This document shows positions 1 to 6,309 of a DNA stretch of 6,571 nucleotides, piece after piece. Below the pieces are notes generated by a model, which saw only the letters and a list, made by a program, of their open reading frames with translations, was not told the origin of the DNA and made no database searches. Source of the stretch: Sulfurimonadaceae bacterium (GTDB lineage: Bacteria > Campylobacterota > Campylobacteria > Campylobacterales > Sulfurimonadaceae). A program made the translations under genes and the position numbers. Positions within the stretch are counted from its first letter, which is position 1. Each line of letters opens with the position of its first letter. The stretch lies in contig JAQUCZ010000063.1 of the NCBI GenBank assembly GCA_028685945.1, positions 1-6,571 on the forward strand. Direction: 5' to 3'.

Positions 1-1180
1 TCGCATGCTTGACGAAACTCATCTGCCCCGAACCCCAAAACGCATGCATAAATTGTTTGGCATGTCCTTTATAAAGGGTCTTCATCTTTGCCAAAATCAG
101 GTTATGAAACCCTCCGTTTTCCGGCATGTGGTAATCAATAAGATCGGGCGCCGTCGTTTTTAAAAGAGGCAAGAAGATACGTTCTGTTGCCCATCCCATG
201 TATTTGTCTTCCAAAGGGGGTTTGCCCACGACCGTTGCCAAATAGGTACGCTCTTTTTGCATCGTGATAGCACTTACCTCCAAAACGGGATACGGTTCGG
301 CAAGGGTATAATACCCCGTATGATCTCCAAAAGGTCCCTCGATGCACATCTCGTTGGTATCTACCCACCCCTCGATCACGTAATCGACATCTTCGGGAAT
401 ATACAGCGGCGTAGTGAGCGATTTAACCAAAGTTGCAGGCTCTTTTTTGATCAAACCGTACAAAAGCAACTCGTTTACGCCATAAGGAAGCGGAGCGGTT
501 GCACACCACGTATAGAGCGGATCGCCCCCGATAGCGATCGAGACGGGCATCTTTTTCCCCTCTTTTTGGTACTGATCGAAAAAGTGGGAGGAGTCTTTAT
601 GGATCTGCCAATGCATCCCCAAATGGTTTTTGTCATGTACTTGCAAACGGTACATGCCAAGGTTCACCATCTCGCCGTCAAAACTCTGCGTATACACCTG
701 CCCCATCGTAATAAACGGACCGCCGTCCTCTTCCCACGTAGTCAGTACGGGAATTTTATACAAATCTACCGCATTGTCGGTATAAACGATCTGTTGGCAT
801 GCGGGCTTTTTCTTATTGCTCTTTTTTGGAAAGATATTTTTAAGTGCAAAGAGTTCGCTTGCCATAGCGATCTTATCCAGAAACTTCGCAGGCGGCTTTA
901 AATGCAGCAGCTTCGTAATCTCTTCTGCGACCGACTCGATAGTACGCCCAAAAAGTATCTCGCAACGTCTATAGGAACCAAAAACGTTCATCAAAACAGG
1001 CTCTTCAAACGTAATACCTTTTTTCTTATCGACGACCTTCGTAAATAAAAGCGCTTTACCGCCCCCTTTTTTCTTTACTTCGGCGTAAGCAATATGCGGA
1101 ATCTCCAAATAGATATCAAGCGTATCCTCGATAATTTTGAGTTCCCCCTCTCTTTGGAGGAGTTTGATCGTTTTTTGCAT
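1..1180 (-). CDS. ubiD: UbiD-family decarboxylase, probable menaquinone (futalosine pathway) type; 3' end beyond window
   Basis: The frame is open from ATG at 1180 to the left edge: 393 codons, no stop, so the C-terminal part (roughly a third for a family near 600 residues) is missing. UbiD enzymes use prenylated FMN to decarboxylate aromatic acids. Landmarks fit the family: NLGMYR at 173-178 (metal-ligand Asn and prFMN-contacting Arg), His194, Glu237, and EGPFGDHTGYY from Glu281, giving the E-x4-D pair Glu281/Asp286 of the catalytic network. GKPPLEDKYMG and later ATERIFLP also match. The start is fixed by an in-frame stop at 1196-1198 and no other start between. It follows the hemC stop by 1 base (TAAGATG) with no clear Shine-Dalgarno, suggesting translation coupling. 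In Campylobacterota this homologue is generally assigned to decarboxylation in futalosine-route menaquinone synthesis, not ubiquinone. The pathway assignment is inferred from lineage and context; the symbol follows common annotation. Confidence 0.92.
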   Translation of the reverse strand, partial: MQKTIKLLQREGELKIIEDTLDIYLEIPHIAYAEVKKKGGGKALLFTKVVDKKKGITFEEPVLMNVFGSYRRCEILFGRTIESVAEEITKLLHLKPPAKFLDKIAMASELFALKNIFPKKSNKKKPACQQIVYTDNAVDLYKIPVLTTWEEDGGPFITMGQVYTQSFDGEMVNLGMYRLQVHDKNHLGMHWQIHKDSSHFFDQYQKEGKKMPVSIAIGGDPLYTWCATAPLPYGVNELLLYGLIKKEPATLVKSLTTPLYIPEDVDYVIEGWVDTNEMCIEGPFGDHTGYYTLAEPYPVLEVSAITMQKERTYLATVVGKPPLEDKYMGWATERIFLPLLKTTAPDLIDYHMPENGGFHNLILAKMKTLYKGHAKQFMHAFWGSGQMSFVKHA

Positions 1181-1181
1181 C

Positions 1182-2123
1182 TTATTTTTGCACCATCATC
1201 GCTTCTGCATCTTTTAAAAGCTCTTTGGCACCTTTGGCGATAAACTCCTGTGCAAACTCGCGACCGAAAGTTTTGTAGTTGTGTTTAGAGATCAATTTTG
1301 AATCGCTTAAAACTTTTGAACCGTCAGGCAATCCAAGCGCTGCACGCACGATCACGTCGTCGTTTTCCAAAACGGTAGCATTCACGCCGATAGGCACGTG
1401 ACAACCGCCGTCAAGTTCATCGACGAAATCTCTCTCGATAGTAGTTTCGATACGGCTAAACTCATCTTCAAGTTTGGCTACGATTGCAAGCACCTCCGGA
1501 TCATTGATCGCTTCGATACCCAGCGCACCCTGCCCCATAGAGGGGATCATCTCAAAAAGCGAGATGGGGTAAACATATTCCACCGCATCCAACAGTTCAA
1601 GTCTATTGATCCCCGCAGCGGCAAGTATGATCGCATCGAACTCCCCCTCTTTGAGTTTTCTGATACGTGTATCGACGTTCCCGCGCAAATCTTTGATAAT
1701 AAGATCGGGACGCAGTTTTTCAATCTGCATACGGCGACGCAAAGAGGATGTACCTATCACCGCTTTTTTAGGAAGCGCGTCGATATCGGCATATTTTTGG
1801 GACAAAAGCGCATCGCGCACGTCTTCACGCTCCGTAATCGCCGCAAGCACAAGCCCATCGGGCATTACCGTCGGCACATCTTTGAGCGAATGCACCGCAA
1901 TGTGTGCTTCGCCGCGAAGCATCGCCTCTTCAAGCTCTTTTAAAAACAAACCCTTCCCGCCTATAGCCGCAAGAGGTCTGTCGATAATCTTGTCTCCGCT
2001 TGTTACAATAACATTTAACTCAACCTCCAAACCGGGATTTTGTTCCTCTAACACTGCCTTAATGTGGTTTGACTGCCAAAGTGCAAGTTGTGAGCCTCTT
2101 GTTGCTATAACTAGTTTTTTCAT
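1182..2123 (-). CDS. hemC: Porphobilinogen deaminase (hydroxymethylbilane synthase)
   Basis: This cytoplasmic enzyme polymerises four porphobilinogen units into hydroxymethylbilane, the linear tetrapyrrole precursor of heme, using a covalently bound dipyrromethane cofactor. The 313-residue length equals the usual size (E. coli about 313). The N-terminus IATRGSQLALWQ is the family signature. HSLKDVPT (78-85) holds the Lys81-Asp82 pair, Asp82 corresponding to the catalytic Asp84 of E. coli. GTSSLRRR (124-131) and DLRGNVDTRIRKL (from 145) supply the arginines that bind acetate and propionate side chains. GGCHVPIG carries Cys241, the cofactor attachment residue (Cys242 in E. coli). All expected catalytic residues are present. 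It starts 2 bases after the upstream CPFC gene, whose TAG stop is at 2126-2128, with an AAGG sequence 10 bases before the ATG. It works in the same pathway as hemA, three genes upstream; hemB is not in the window. Confidence 0.98.
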   Translation of the reverse strand: MKKLVIATRGSQLALWQSNHIKAVLEEQNPGLEVELNVIVTSGDKIIDRPLAAIGGKGLFLKELEEAMLRGEAHIAVHSLKDVPTVMPDGLVLAAITEREDVRDALLSQKYADIDALPKKAVIGTSSLRRRMQIEKLRPDLIIKDLRGNVDTRIRKLKEGEFDAIILAAAGINRLELLDAVEYVYPISLFEMIPSMGQGALGIEAINDPEVLAIVAKLEDEFSRIETTIERDFVDELDGGCHVPIGVNATVLENDDVIVRAALGLPDGSKVLSDSKLISKHNYKTFGREFAQEFIAKGAKELLKDAEAMMVQK

Positions 2124-2125
2124 AT

Positions 2126-2962
2126 CTATTGAACCTTTTTATACATAGTTTTTGATTTATCCGCTTTGCCGTCAAAGAACATACTCGGCGTTCCTTGTAC
2201 CATCATCTCATCCGCTACCCTAAGGGCGAAATTAAAATGTTTTTCAACCTCGGGGTTTGCTACGTCGGCAGGTGTGATTTTGGTACCCAAAGTTTTGTTA
2301 AACGCCTCCAAAATCTTTTCGATATTGGTCTCTTTAGCATCTATCTCTACTTTATAAAGATCCAAAACGACGTTTTTACGCCCTTGCATCTCCGCGGCGA
2401 TCGCAGCTTTTGTAAGCCCTACCGCAGCGGGGTGGAGCGAAGCAAGAGGGAAATGGTAGTAGTAAATCGCAAATTTTTTAGGGTCTTTCTTCATATCCTC
2501 AATCGCTTTGGGCACGAACGTTCTACAAAACGGGCACAGAGGATCGGAAAAGATCGCTACTTTATGTTTGGCATTGGGATTACCGTAGATAAGGTTTGCT
2601 TTATCGTAAAAGCTCTCTTTAAAACTCGGCGTCACGCTCTCTTTCAGCGACTCTCCCGTTTTCATATCGACCAAATCTTGGGTGATGATCTCGCCGTTGC
2701 TAAACCAGATCATCTTTTGTGCCACCGCTCGCTCTTGCCCCTGAGCTTTGATCGTCGCATCTACTTTAACGATATAAGCGTCCCACCCTTTGAGGGCTTG
2801 TAAACTTGTTTTATCCGCTACTGTTACGTTTAGCTTAACGATGTTAGGGTTTTGTTTAAAAGATTTTTTTAAAAAATCGACAACCTTTGCGTCGGAGCTG
2901 TTTGCGCTTAATACGCTACTTAAGAGAAGTGCTGTCGCTGATAATTTCAACATCGATGACAT
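2126..2962 (-). CDS. Exported DsbA/DsbC-like thioredoxin-fold protein with CPFC active site
   Basis: A 278-residue protein with a probable Sec signal peptide: a short n-region with Lys6, a hydrophobic stretch at about 7-19 (LSATALLLSSVLS) and likely cleavage after Ala20. Residues about 25-125 form an N-terminal domain without a motif I recognise, perhaps a DsbC/DsbG-type dimerisation part. The thioredoxin-like domain follows: FSDPLCPFC has redox cysteines Cys143 and Cys146, HFPLASLHPAA (170-180) is typical of DsbA-type helical insertions, and GTPS holds the cis-proline Pro259. No other Cys is seen. Expected role: periplasmic disulfide oxidation, isomerisation or reduction; direction cannot be told from sequence. 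The ATG at 2962 is preferred because AAGGA lies 5 bases upstream; Met4 is a weaker alternative. The start lies 47 bases inside the fxsA-like gene. I recall no such gene at this place in Campylobacter, so it may be a lineage-specific addition. Confidence 0.9.
   Translation of the reverse strand: MSSMLKLSATALLLSSVLSANSSDAKVVDFLKKSFKQNPNIVKLNVTVADKTSLQALKGWDAYIVKVDATIKAQGQERAVAQKMIWFSNGEIITQDLVDMKTGESLKESVTPSFKESFYDKANLIYGNPNAKHKVAIFSDPLCPFCRTFVPKAIEDMKKDPKKFAIYYYHFPLASLHPAAVGLTKAAIAAEMQGRKNVVLDLYKVEIDAKETNIEKILEAFNKTLGTKITPADVANPEVEKHFNFALRVADEMMVQGTPSMFFDGKADKSKTMYKKVQ
2134..2137 (-). promoter_or_regulatory. Weak ribosome binding site of hemC
   Basis: AAGG on the minus strand, 10 bases before the hemC ATG and inside the last codons of the CPFC gene. 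The spacing is slightly long, and the 2-base gap from the preceding stop suggests translation coupling adds to initiation. Confidence 0.45.
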
Positions 2963-3338
2963 CGGAATCCTTTTGTGTTTGATAAAATTTTGTTTTAGAA
3001 TTTTTCGATTTTACACTATAACGATTAACAATCATAGTCGTTACGGCGCTAAACTGCATGAGTATCCCCACGATATCGGTTAAAAACCCCGGGATAATCA
3101 GCAAAACCGCCCCCAAGAGGGTAAAAAGATTTAAACTGTGAAACTGCTGGATATCGATACAGTTATACGAGACTGCATCGAGGTTTTCTTTAAGTGTTTT
3201 TCTGAAATTCACGAGAATCGAGATTCCCACAAAAGCACTTAAGAGTATCTCAAAAAAAGTTGCAAGCCCTCCGATCGCCGAGGAGATAGCGACGGAGACG
3301 AGAACCTCCGCAAAAAGATAGAGCAAAAAATAGATCAT
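2916..3338 (-). CDS. fxsA: FxsA-family small membrane protein
   Basis: A 140-residue inner-membrane protein. Hydrophobic segments lie at about 1-20, 24-43 and 72-104; the segment at about 77-94 (GAVLLIIPGFLTDIVGIL) is the FxsA hallmark, matching the LLIIPGF(F/L)TD core of E. coli FxsA. Glu11 in the first segment is also conserved in position. After the last membrane segment comes a basic linker (about 106-117) and an acidic tail with VIDVEI (127-132), resembling the (I/V)EGE-like tail of the family. E. coli FxsA relieves F-plasmid exclusion of phage T7 when overproduced; its cellular role elsewhere is not known, so no function in cofactor synthesis should be assumed. Its ATG overlaps the proS TGA by 4 bases (ATGA), a typical coupled junction; a GGAG about 11 bases upstream is a weak Shine-Dalgarno. 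The last 47 bases are shared out of frame with the signal peptide of the next gene. Confidence 0.88.
   Translation of the reverse strand: MIYFLLYLFAEVLVSVAISSAIGGLATFFEILLSAFVGISILVNFRKTLKENLDAVSYNCIDIQQFHSLNLFTLLGAVLLIIPGFLTDIVGILMQFSAVTTMIVNRYSVKSKNSKTKFYQTQKDSDVIDVEIISDSTSLK
2968..2972 (-). promoter_or_regulatory. Ribosome binding site of the CPFC gene, inside the fxsA-like gene
   Basis: AAGGA (within AAAAGGA) on the minus strand, 5 bases before the ATG at 2962-2960. The spacing favours this ATG over Met4 (2953-2951), which would be 14 bases away. The site is within codons of the fxsA-like tail. Confidence 0.7.
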
Positions 3339-5041
3339 AACGCTAAAAGCTCCGTGATTTTTGCCAAAATCGCCTCTTTTGCGACGGCTTGTTTGGTTTT
3401 TGTTTTTCTCTCGTAAATCTCGACCACTCCGTTTTCAAGCTCTTTTCCGATAATAATCGTATAGGGGAATCCGATTAGTTCGGCATCGTTCATTTTAAAT
3501 CCGAAACGCTCTTTGCGGTCGTCGTAGATCACTTCGACGTTTTGCGCCAAAAGCTCTGCATAAAGCTCTTCGGCAAGCGCAGTTTGCGCCTCCTCTTTGA
3601 TGTTGGAGACAAGGATATTCACCGCATAAGGAGCCGCCTCTTTCGTCCAGATACATCCCGCATCGTCATGGTGCTGCTCGATAATCGCGGCAACAAGACG
3701 GCTTACGCCCATTCCGTAGGTTCCCATAACAAAAGGCTGCGCTTTGCCGTTCTCATCCAAAAATTCCGCTTTAAGCGCTGCCGAATAGGTGGTGCCGAGT
3801 TTAAAGATATGCCCCACTTCGATCCCTTTGGTAAAAGAGAGTTTGCCGTTGCAATACGGACAAATATCCCCCTCGTTTACCTCGGCGATATCGGCATAAT
3901 AGGCTTCGCTAAGAACCGACATGCCAACACCCACGTAGTGGTAGTCAACCTCGTTTGCACCGCAAATCATCGCAGTCGCATCGCGTAGATCGTTGTCTAT
4001 TACGTGTTTTGCCTTCGTCTGATCGAGCGGTCCGATAAATCCCGGAACCAGCCCTAGCTCACGAAGCTCCTCTTCACCGACATCGACCAAGTCGAGGGCA
4101 CCTGCGGCGTTTTGCGCTTTTTTCTCCTGCAGATTGTCGCATCCGCGGATAAAAAACAGAACAATCTCGCTGCCATCTTCGTAAACGGCGCGTTTTGCAA
4201 CACACTTGATTGTATAGTATCCAGAAACTTTAAAGAAATTTTCCAAATCCTCGATCGACTTGACGTCGGGGGTTTTAAACTTGTTAAACTCCGCTTCGGG
4301 CGCTTGCGGGATATGGGAACGTCCCGAACGTTTTGCCGCTTCTACGTTTGCGCCGTACTCGCAGCTATCGCACACCGCTATCGTGTCCTCACCGCTGTTT
4401 GCAAGCACCATAAGCTCTTTTGACCCCGTACCGCCGATTGCGCCGCTGTCTGCCTCTACGATTCTAAAATCTAGCCCCAAACGGGTTAAAATACGTTTGT
4501 ATGCCGCTTCCATCGCATCGAATTCTCTGTCCATATCCTCATAGGAACTATGGAAACTGTAGCCGTCTTTCATGATAAATTCGCGACCGCGCATTAATCC
4601 GAAACGGGGTCTTGCCTCGTCGCGGAACTTCGTTTTGATTTGGTAAAGATTTAGAGGGAGTTGTTTGTAACTCGTAATACGGTTACGCACAAGATCCACC
4701 ATCATCTCTTCATGCGTCGGCCCGAGTACGAAAAGGTTCTCTTTTCTGTCGTGAAAACGAAGAAGCTCTTTGCCGAATTTCTCGATCCTTCCGCTCTCCC
4801 TCCACAAATCTGCAGGGGTGACGAAACTTAGTTCCACCTCTTGGGCACCTGCGCGCGCCATCTCTTCGTTGATCACTTTTTCAATTTTTTTAATCACCCG
4901 TTTTGCCAACGGCATGTAGCTATAAAGCCCGCTTGCAACCTGTGAAATAAATCCTGCACGCGATAAATAGATGTGGCTTACCAAAGTCGCATCGGAAGGT
5001 GCCTCTTTTGTCGTAGGAATAAACGCTCGTGTTCTTCTCAC
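3335..5041 (-). CDS. proS: Prolyl-tRNA synthetase, bacterial type with editing domain
   Basis: Charges tRNA-Pro with proline in the cytoplasm (class II synthetase). Its 568 residues match the long bacterial form (E. coli 572). The N-terminus (EAPSDATLVSH, then LSRAGFISQVASGLYSYMP) is typical. Motif 2 is FRDEARPRFGLMRGREFIMKDGYSFH at 139-164 with Arg140 and Glu142; motif 3 is GMGVSRLVAAIIEQ at 443-456 with Arg447. Between them, residues about 225-400 hold the editing insertion domain that clears mischarged alanyl-tRNA-Pro. The insertion is flanked by Cys224-x2-Cys227 and Cys394-x2-Cys397, possibly a metal knuckle. RGIEVGHIF-like text appears as KGIEVGHIFKLGTTYS, and the C-terminal anticodon-binding domain covers about 470-568. 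The start codon is GTG, sharing GTGA with the hemA stop; the N-terminal match and an AAGGA 9 bases upstream support it. It sits with hemA, which consumes another aminoacyl-tRNA. Confidence 0.98.
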   Translation of the reverse strand: MRRTRAFIPTTKEAPSDATLVSHIYLSRAGFISQVASGLYSYMPLAKRVIKKIEKVINEEMARAGAQEVELSFVTPADLWRESGRIEKFGKELLRFHDRKENLFVLGPTHEEMMVDLVRNRITSYKQLPLNLYQIKTKFRDEARPRFGLMRGREFIMKDGYSFHSSYEDMDREFDAMEAAYKRILTRLGLDFRIVEADSGAIGGTGSKELMVLANSGEDTIAVCDSCEYGANVEAAKRSGRSHIPQAPEAEFNKFKTPDVKSIEDLENFFKVSGYYTIKCVAKRAVYEDGSEIVLFFIRGCDNLQEKKAQNAAGALDLVDVGEEELRELGLVPGFIGPLDQTKAKHVIDNDLRDATAMICGANEVDYHYVGVGMSVLSEAYYADIAEVNEGDICPYCNGKLSFTKGIEVGHIFKLGTTYSAALKAEFLDENGKAQPFVMGTYGMGVSRLVAAIIEQHHDDAGCIWTKEAAPYAVNILVSNIKEEAQTALAEELYAELLAQNVEVIYDDRKERFGFKMNDAELIGFPYTIIIGKELENGVVEIYERKTKTKQAVAKEAILAKITELLAL

Positions 5042-6309
5042 TTTTTTGTTTCCTTATTCAGATATGTTTCATTTTTTTGTTGTACTAAAAACTGCATCGC
5101 ACCCGTGACGCGGTCAAGATCGCTGCCGCGAAGCTCGCTTCGCATCCTTGCCGTCATGTCGTGCAAAAATCTTTTTAAAACCTGCTGTGCCATTTTATGT
5201 ACTTGTTCTTCATACTCTTTTGGGATAAACCCTTTCTCTAAAACACGTTTTGCTTCCGCATCGGCATCTTGGTAGGCTTTTTTATATATCTCTTTGATGA
5301 CGGGTTCGATATCAAGAGTATTGAGCCACTCAAAGAACTCTACCACGGCGCGCCCTATGATGGCATGTGCCGCTTTTGCACTCTCTTCCCTCTCCCCCAT
5401 GTTTTGCGAGACTATCGATTTAAGATCGTCGATAACGTACAGGTTGATTCGCTCCCCCGTGGCATATTTAATATCCCGCGGAAGCGCCAAATCGAACCAA
5501 TAGCGGTCAAAATCGCACGGCTCGATAATCGCATCGGTGATGATAGGCTCATACGAGGAGGTCGCGGTAAAAAGGATCTCAAACTCGTTGATTGCTCGTG
5601 CCAACGATTCAAGCGGCAGCGATTTAGCGCCGAGTTCACATGCCAAGGCATCTGCTTTGTGTTTGGTGCGGTTCATAATGTACACTTCGGCACCGCCCGA
5701 GATAAGATGTTTTGCAGTGATTTGCGACATCTCCCCCACACCGATCACAAGCGCTTTTTTCCCGCTCATATCTTGAAGTACCGATTTAAGCTGCGCTACC
5801 GCTACGCTGGCGATTGAGACGGGTTTGGCGGAGATATCGGTAGCATTTCTCACTTTTGCGGCGCATTTAAATGCCGCCTTGATCGCCCGTGCGATTTTTT
5901 TGCCGCAGTACCCGTGATCGAGAGAAAATCTAAAGGCATCTTTAAGCTGCCCTGCTATTTGGGTCTCTCCGACTACCATCGAATCGAGCGACGATGCTAC
6001 GCTAAAGAGATGGTGGATGGCACTGCTGTCGTCGTAAATATCGGCACGCCCCTCAAGCTCTTCGATACTGATACCCGAGCGTTTATGCAGCATCGTAAAA
6101 ATATGGTTCGTAGCATCTGCAACATCGCTGCAACTGCAAAAAACTTCCATTCTGTTACAGGTGGAGATCAAGATCGATTCGTTGATCGAAGCGGCACTGT
6201 TAAGGCGCGCTAAACAGCCGTGCATATCTTCGTCGTTGGGGTAAGAGAGTTTTTCGCGAATCTCGAGCGTAGAATTTTTATGGGTAAAGCTAATATTAAG
6301 ATAATGCAT
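5038..6309 (-). CDS. hemA: Glutamyl-tRNA reductase
   Basis: Reduces glutamyl-tRNA(Glu) with NADPH to glutamate-1-semialdehyde, the first committed and usually rate-limiting step of C5-pathway heme synthesis. At 423 residues it is close to E. coli HemA (418). STCNRMEVF has the catalytic nucleophile Cys51. HHLFSVASSLDSMVVGETQIAGQLKDAF (99-126) is the second signature, with His100 in the conserved position. The NADPH-binding fold begins with VIGVGEMS at 188-195, and NRT at 213-215 follows the second strand. A helical C-terminal region from about 300, rich in Lys, Glu and Arg, fits the dimerisation domain. Its ATG shares one base with the stop of the upstream polyprenyl synthase gene (TGATG), and its TGA overlaps the proS GTG by 4 bases. 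hemC lies further down the same transcription unit. The usual HemA partner hemL is not in the window. Confidence 0.98.
   Translation of the reverse strand: MHYLNISFTHKNSTLEIREKLSYPNDEDMHGCLARLNSAASINESILISTCNRMEVFCSCSDVADATNHIFTMLHKRSGISIEELEGRADIYDDSSAIHHLFSVASSLDSMVVGETQIAGQLKDAFRFSLDHGYCGKKIARAIKAAFKCAAKVRNATDISAKPVSIASVAVAQLKSVLQDMSGKKALVIGVGEMSQITAKHLISGGAEVYIMNRTKHKADALACELGAKSLPLESLARAINEFEILFTATSSYEPIITDAIIEPCDFDRYWFDLALPRDIKYATGERINLYVIDDLKSIVSQNMGEREESAKAAHAIIGRAVVEFFEWLNTLDIEPVIKEIYKKAYQDADAEAKRVLEKGFIPKEYEEQVHKMAQQVLKRFLHDMTARMRSELRGSDLDRVTGAMQFLVQQKNETYLNKETKK
5051..5055 (-). promoter_or_regulatory. Ribosome binding site of proS
   Basis: AAGGA on the minus strand, 9 bases before the GTG at 5041-5039. 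It lies inside the last codons of hemA. It supports GTG as the true proS start and allows reinitiation by ribosomes finishing hemA. Confidence 0.7.

Noticed and set aside
135..660. Short minus-strand open frames at 135-368 and 475-660
   Set aside because: They overlap the UbiD-family gene in another frame; translating the bases shows the UbiD frame is uninterrupted from 1180 to 2.
257..901. 214-codon open frame on the plus strand
   Set aside because: It lies wholly antisense to the UbiD-family gene, whose frame carries conserved catalytic motifs across the same bases; the plus-strand product has no recognisable domain.
1..1180. Possible frameshift or truncation in the UbiD-family gene
   Set aside because: Reading every codon gives 393 uninterrupted residues with family motifs in order; the gene is simply cut by the window edge.
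1178..1184. Terminator or regulatory element between hemC and the UbiD-family gene
   Set aside because: Only one base separates the stop from the next start, and no hairpin with a T-run is visible there.
1398..2148. Plus-strand open frames of about 180 codons opposite hemC
   Set aside because: hemC has all its family motifs on the minus strand; these are frame shadows with low-complexity Ser/Arg/Ile-rich or His/Arg-rich translations.
2195..2803. 202-codon plus-strand open frame
   Set aside because: Antisense to the CPFC gene, with no motif and no plausible ribosome binding context or neighbours on that strand.
5269..5817. 182-codon plus-strand open frame
   Set aside because: Antisense to the NADPH-binding and dimerisation parts of hemA; a shadow of codon bias.
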